Shown: one piece after another, positions 60,569 to 64,000 of the stretch
Position numbering within the stretch: the first letter of the stretch is position 1
Layout of the letters: every line of letters starts with the position of its first letter
Assembly (NCBI GenBank): GCA_026627305.1
Contig: JAPNVD010000003.1
Location: 62,001 to 126,000, forward strand
From: Sulfolobaceae archaeon
GTDB lineage: Archaea > Thermoproteota > Thermoprotei_A > Sulfolobales > Sulfolobaceae
DNA length: 64,000 nucleotides
Reading direction: 5' to 3'
The notes under the pieces: model-generated
Database searches by the model: none
What the model was told of the DNA's origin: nothing
The model's input: only the letters and a program-made list of their open reading frames with translations
Position numbers and translations under genes: made by a program

Positions 60569-61597
60569 ATGCAAAAAGTAGCCACTAGAAGAATTCAATT
60601 AACTGGAGGGTCTACATTTATCGTTTCGTTACCTAAAAGCTGGATTAAGGAATTAAACATCAGTTCTGGAGATGAGGTTGACATCTATCAAGATAACGAG
60701 CTCAAGTTAATAATCGTACCCCGTAAAGCAATTAATGAGGAGGAGATAAATAAGGCTGTTATTTCGTGTACTTCTACTTTAGACATAGCAATAAGGGAAT
60801 TTATAGCCCACTATATGGCTGGTTATACAACTGTTATTCTGGACTGTGCTAGGTTTCCTCCTGATGTAAAGGCTATACTTAAGGAAAATATTAGAAAAAG
60901 GTTGTTAGGAACCGAAATAATAGAAGAGTCTTCTAACTCAATAATAGTCCAGATCTTAGTTAACGAGAAAATGCTATCACTAAATAAAGCTTTATCTAGA
61001 GAATTCACGATAACTTTTAACATGCTTAAGGATGTTATAGATAATTTCCTTAATTTTGATGAAAATATAGTAAAAGAGGTTATTGATAGGGACGATGAAG
61101 TGGATAGGTTTTATTTCTATATAGCTAGACAGCTAACGCTTGGTATAACCAAGCCGGAAATATTTGAGGAAGATGGTTATAATCTTGCCCAGATTGTGGA
61201 TATATATTCTGTTGGTAAATATATTGAGAGAATTGCAGATCACTCATCAAGGATAGCTGAAAACCTAATAAAAATAGAGAAACTTACTGAAAACGAAACC
61301 GATAATCTTCTTCCTCTATTCAAGAGGACAGCCGATATATTTCAGAAATCCTTCAAGTCTTTTATCAATAGAGACAAAAAACTAGCGCATGAAGTAGCAG
61401 AAGAAGAGACCAAATTACTTGGTGACTACATGATAAAAACTCAGGAGATCCTACCAAAGATTATTGATTCAACAAAGCTAGTTACTTTGAGCATGATTAT
61501 AGATTCCTTCAGGAGGATAACTAGGTACTCGTTTGATATTGCAGAGACAGCAATAGACCTCATGGCTAAGGTTGGTTCAGAGAAAGGAATAACTTAA
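60569..61597 (+). CDS. AbrB-PhoU fusion regulator
   Basis: 342 aa. An N-terminal SpoVT/AbrB-like swapped-hairpin domain (TRRIQLTGGSTFIVSLPKSW; LNISSGDEVDIYQDNELKLI) is followed by two PhoU helical repeats (about 120-340; DRDDEVDRFYFYIARQL; YIERIADHSSRIAENLI). Archaeal PhoU-AbrB proteins sense phosphate or regulate transport; the target is unknown here. It overlaps the convergent gene by 32 bp. Confidence 0.88.
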   Translation: MQKVATRRIQLTGGSTFIVSLPKSWIKELNISSGDEVDIYQDNELKLIIVPRKAINEEEINKAVISCTSTLDIAIREFIAHYMAGYTTVILDCARFPPDVKAILKENIRKRLLGTEIIEESSNSIIVQILVNEKMLSLNKALSREFTITFNMLKDVIDNFLNFDENIVKEVIDRDDEVDRFYFYIARQLTLGITKPEIFEEDGYNLAQIVDIYSVGKYIERIADHSSRIAENLIKIEKLTENETDNLLPLFKRTADIFQKSFKSFINRDKKLAHEVAEEETKLLGDYMIKTQEILPKIIDSTKLVTLSMIIDSFRRITRYSFDIAETAIDLMAKVGSEKGIT

Positions 61598-62252
61598 CTG
61601 AATTGCTTTTAAAGTCATTATAAACTTTTACAACTTCATCAAGTGTCTTAGCCTTTTCTAACCTTTTGTGCAGATCCTTCAAGGCTTTCAAATCATCTAT
61701 AGTATAAGGCCCTAATCTGGATAAGTGGGCTGTGCACTCAGTTGTTATGACTGAGCTCGTAATGTACCCTTTTTCAAAAAGGTAAGAAGTAGTTTCAATA
61801 TCCTTATATGAGAATAGACAGACGTGAGGATGAGTATGCGCTAATCCTATACCTGGTGGTAAGGGAATTGAAACTTTATCTATATCACCCTCAAATATCG
61901 CATATTTGCCTGACTTCAATAAAATTAACATGTACTCGATCTCTGTATCCCTTGTCTTTTGAGCATAACCTTCATCGAGCAATACTTTATTCGATAAGTT
62001 AAAGAATTGCTTAAAGATCTCTATGTATAAATTCTGATAAGCTATTTTAGCGTTTCCTTCTCTAACTAAATCTTTATACTCGTCTGGCATGTATAATGAA
62101 TTTATATCTTTTACGTAAATAAAACTATAATCAGTAGTAGGCTCTTCTCCAGAATCCTCAACTATCCATTCAGAGGCTTCAAGCAGTTTGTACAATCTAG
62201 CTGCCCTTTCACTTATTTCATTCTGTTCAAGTCTTTGGTGTTTTGCACTCAC
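61566..62252 (-). CDS. Putative JAMM (MPN+) metalloprotease-like protein
   Basis: 228 aa, GTG start. IGLAHTHPHVCLFSYKDIET shows H-x-H-P with a following S and D, the JAMM zinc-binding pattern; the upstream Glu could be one of several in EIEYMLILL or FEGDID. The spacing between HxHP and S is slightly short (5 instead of 6-7), so activity is uncertain. It overlaps the end of pyrF by 26 nt and is last in the pyrE-pyrF unit. Confidence 0.6.
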   Translation of the reverse strand: MSAKHQRLEQNEISERAARLYKLLEASEWIVEDSGEEPTTDYSFIYVKDINSLYMPDEYKDLVREGNAKIAYQNLYIEIFKQFFNLSNKVLLDEGYAQKTRDTEIEYMLILLKSGKYAIFEGDIDKVSIPLPPGIGLAHTHPHVCLFSYKDIETTSYLFEKGYITSSVITTECTAHLSRLGPYTIDDLKALKDLHKRLEKAKTLDEVVKVYNDFKSNSVKLFLSLNQP

Positions 62253-62889
62253 TAACCTTCTCCCTCTGTTTTTTTACAACCTCTTTTGTACTATTTAACG
62301 GGTCTAATGAATCATAAATTGTTCTGCCAATAATCTCATAATCAGCTCCATTACAGATAGCACTTCCTATTTCAGCCCCTTGAACTCCGACGCCAGGAGA
62401 TATTATTATCTTGTCCTTAAAATCACTCCTCACCTTCTTGATCATTTCAGGTCTAGTTGCACCTACAACTAGCCCATAAGGATTTACTTTACTTATCACT
62501 ACCTTTATGAATTCCTCATAAAGGGAATCATTCCAGCCCCTATGAGACATAGATGCAACTAAATACAGTTTCTTATTATTGGAATCTAAATAATCCTTTA
62601 GTCTATCTAACGCCCCTTCAAATCCTATGAAAGAATGGGCTATGTAAGAATCAACTATGTTTGTTAACTTCTGTGCTATTAAGATCATGGTATTATCTAT
62701 GTCGGCTAGTTTTAAGTCGGCTATTATCTCATTGAAGTCCAAGCCGCTGAGTAGTTCTTTAACCCCATTTAGTCCTAGATCGTAAATCAACGGAGTTCCT
62801 ATCTTTACGCCATAGATTAGCTCTCCTATCTCCTTCAATGTATTTTTATCCATACCCTTATCGAGGGCAAGTATTATATTACTTTTCAA
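62227..62889 (-). CDS. pyrF: Orotidine 5'-phosphate decarboxylase
   Basis: 220 aa, TTG start. The N-terminal ILALDKGM, the catalytic DLKLADIDNTM (Asp-Lys-Asp network, about 59-69), and ISPGVGVQG near residue 169 are typical. It decarboxylates OMP to UMP. The start overlaps pyrE by 11 nt, and its end overlaps the JAMM-like gene. Confidence 0.95.
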   Translation of the reverse strand: MKSNIILALDKGMDKNTLKEIGELIYGVKIGTPLIYDLGLNGVKELLSGLDFNEIIADLKLADIDNTMILIAQKLTNIVDSYIAHSFIGFEGALDRLKDYLDSNNKKLYLVASMSHRGWNDSLYEEFIKVVISKVNPYGLVVGATRPEMIKKVRSDFKDKIIISPGVGVQGAEIGSAICNGADYEIIGRTIYDSLDPLNSTKEVVKKQREKVSECKTPKT

Positions 62890-63466
62890 GATTATTCACC
62901 AGATATTCTTGAATCGCTTTCACGTCCTCTTTCTTAATCATATTATTGTTTATAACAAAGTCGAGAATATCGCTAATCGTATAAAGAGATATGAAGTTTA
63001 TGCCGAGCTTTTCAATCCTCTTTTTAGCCCCTTCTTGTCTATCTATGATTACAAGTGTAGCTGTAACTTTACCGCCTTCCTTAGCTATTTCATAGATCGA
63101 ATATTCTAACGATGAGCCAGTAGTAGCTACATCATCTACTAACAGTACTTTCTTATCTTTAACTTCAGCCTCTAAACTTACGTTTGTTCCATATCCTTTT
63201 TTGTCCAACCTTACATAGCCTACCGGTTTTCTCAGGTTACACGCTATAAACGATGCTATGGGAACACCTCCTGTCGCAACTCCTACAATTATGTCAAAGT
63301 CCAAATTCTTAACTTTCTCTACTGCCTCTGCTATAACTTCATAGAACTCTGGATAACTTGGTAGTTTCTTGAGATCAAGGTAATATGGGCTTATCTTACC
63401 TGACGTTAATACAAAATTTCCTATGAGCAGTAGCTTACGATTTATTAAAACTTCTGCTAATTTCAT
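62879..63466 (-). CDS. pyrE: Orotate phosphoribosyltransferase
   Basis: 195 aa from ATG 63466 (TTG 63469 directly precedes it). The PRPP-binding motif VLLVDDVATTGSSLEYS is near residue 108, and TSGKISPYYLDLKKL near 22 is the orotate-side signature. It makes OMP. pyrE-pyrF are divergent from pyrB, the arrangement known for Sulfolobus pyrimidine genes. Confidence 0.95.
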   Translation of the reverse strand: MKLAEVLINRKLLLIGNFVLTSGKISPYYLDLKKLPSYPEFYEVIAEAVEKVKNLDFDIIVGVATGGVPIASFIACNLRKPVGYVRLDKKGYGTNVSLEAEVKDKKVLLVDDVATTGSSLEYSIYEIAKEGGKVTATLVIIDRQEGAKKRIEKLGINFISLYTISDILDFVINNNMIKKEDVKAIQEYLVNNLEK

Positions 63467-63479
63467 CAAAATTAGAAGA

Positions 63480-63505
63480 ATTTAATAGCCTAAAAGTATA
63501 ACGTT
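63480..63505. promoter_or_regulatory. Divergent pyrE / pyrB promoter region
   Basis: The gap between pyrE (63466) and pyrB (63518) is 51 bp. TTTAATAG (63481-63488) and CTAAAAGTATA (63490-63500) are TATA-like. Short distances to both starts indicate leaderless or near-leaderless transcripts. Confidence 0.4.
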
Positions 63506-63517
63506 TTAGCGGGCTTT

Positions 63518-64000
63518 GTGCGTAGAAGGAGTATCATAGGAGCCCTTGATCTTACTAAGGAAGAATATGAGGAGCTGTTCTCTGTTTCTGACGAATTTAA
63601 GAGGAGAGGCTTTAGTCAGAGTTACAGCTATTTAGAGGGCAAAGTAGTTAGTTTAGCCTTCTTTGAGCCCAGCACCAGAACGAGGATGAGCTTTGAGACC
63701 GCTGCTCTAAAATTAGGTGCCAAAGTCATAGGGTTTAGTGGTGAAGAAGGCATTTCTGTAGCAAAAGGGGAAAATTTAGCTGATACCATAAGGATGTTAA
63801 GTAGCTATTCTGATCTAATCGTAATGAGACATAAATTTGACGGTGCTGCAAGGTTTGCTACTGAGGTAACCGATACATTGATTATAAATGGAGGGGATGG
63901 GAAGCACGAGCATCCTACTCAGGCTATGGTAGACCTCTACGCTGTTAGGGAAGTATTTTCATCTCCTTCCAATTTAGTATATGGAATTTTAGGAGATCTA
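63518..64000 (+). CDS. pyrB: Aspartate carbamoyltransferase catalytic subunit (3' truncated by window)
   Basis: GTG 63518 opens a frame of 161 codons that runs to the last base. [20 protein letters not shown] (carbamoyl-phosphate-binding STRTR, about 48-66) and [19 protein letters not shown] (HPTQ, about 128-146) identify ATCase. [11 protein letters not shown] is the loop supplying the Lys from the neighbouring subunit. The pyrI regulatory gene is expected beyond the window. Confidence 0.95.
   Translation, partial: MRRRSIIGALDLTKEEYEELFSVSDEFKRRGFSQSYSYLEGKVVSLAFFEPSTRTRMSFETAALKLGAKVIGFSGEEGISVAKGENLADTIRMLSSYSDLIVMRHKFDGAARFATEVTDTLIINGGDGKHEHPTQAMVDLYAVREVFSSPSNLVYGILGDL

Overview
The window comes from a thermoacidophilic crenarchaeon of the order Sulfolobales. 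Gene content shows this: family-B DNA polymerase PolB1, primase large subunit, the aKMT lysine methyltransferase, Hjc beside a PIN-domain ATPase, an ESCRT-III division protein, archaeal-lipid enzymes, an A-type ATP synthase, and SSV-type (fusellovirus) integrase fragments next to tRNA genes. DNA is AT-rich, genes are packed, and many promoters sit about 25-30 bp from the start codon, as in leaderless transcripts. I cannot fix genus or species from sequence alone.

Layout. 1-4.4 kb is an informational cluster: Cdc45/RecJ-like protein, KEOPS Pcc1, ribosomal protein uL16/L10e, Dph2, exosome Csl4, RpoL and TFS. 4.4-15.8 kb is a segment bracketed by two tRNA-Arg genes, TCT on + and TCG on -, whose 3' ends face each other. 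Just inside each tRNA lies a fragment of an SSV-type integrase N-terminus reading toward that tRNA, and a third fragment lies at 12.6 kb. Between them are two succinate dehydrogenase/fumarate reductase operons with different membrane-anchor types, and a polytopic membrane Ser/Thr protein kinase. 15.8-34 kb carries replication, repair, translation and energy genes: polB1, an acidic-tailed protein, aKMT, a CDP-alcohol phosphatidyltransferase, priL, metG, the ATP synthase genes, proS, rps26e, PINA and hjc. 34-46 kb has SAM decarboxylase, a geranylgeranyl-reductase-like flavoprotein, UbiA prenyltransferase, a circularly permuted GTPase, a tRNA thiolation enzyme, cobalamin adenosyltransferase, LeuRS, a MIP18-type protein, SerRS and a B12-type radical SAM protein. 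46-64 kb has Sua5, TldD/TldE, UspA, an AmmeMemoRadiSam enzyme, an adenosine-specific-kinase family protein, 3-hydroxyacyl-CoA dehydrogenase, translin-like protein, a 53-aa RHH regulator, NOG1, TYW3, an ESCRT-III paralogue, an AbrB-PhoU protein and the divergent pyrEF / pyrB loci.

Most notable: (i) the degenerate SSV-type int(N) fragments at two facing tRNA-Arg genes, with a kinase lying between two of them; (ii) two genes, tfs and leuS, whose conserved N-termini lie upstream of any in-frame NTG or ATG codon except a CTG (tfs) or an ATT (leuS), each preceded by the same GGTGAT Shine-Dalgarno at the same 5-nt spacing; (iii) two C/D-box sRNA candidates, one with a guide matching 10 nt of the local tRNA-Arg(TCG) and one whose C box contains a stop codon; (iv) two different succinate dehydrogenases side by side; (v) 3' overlaps between most convergent gene pairs. 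I found no CRISPR array, rRNA gene or intact insertion sequence.
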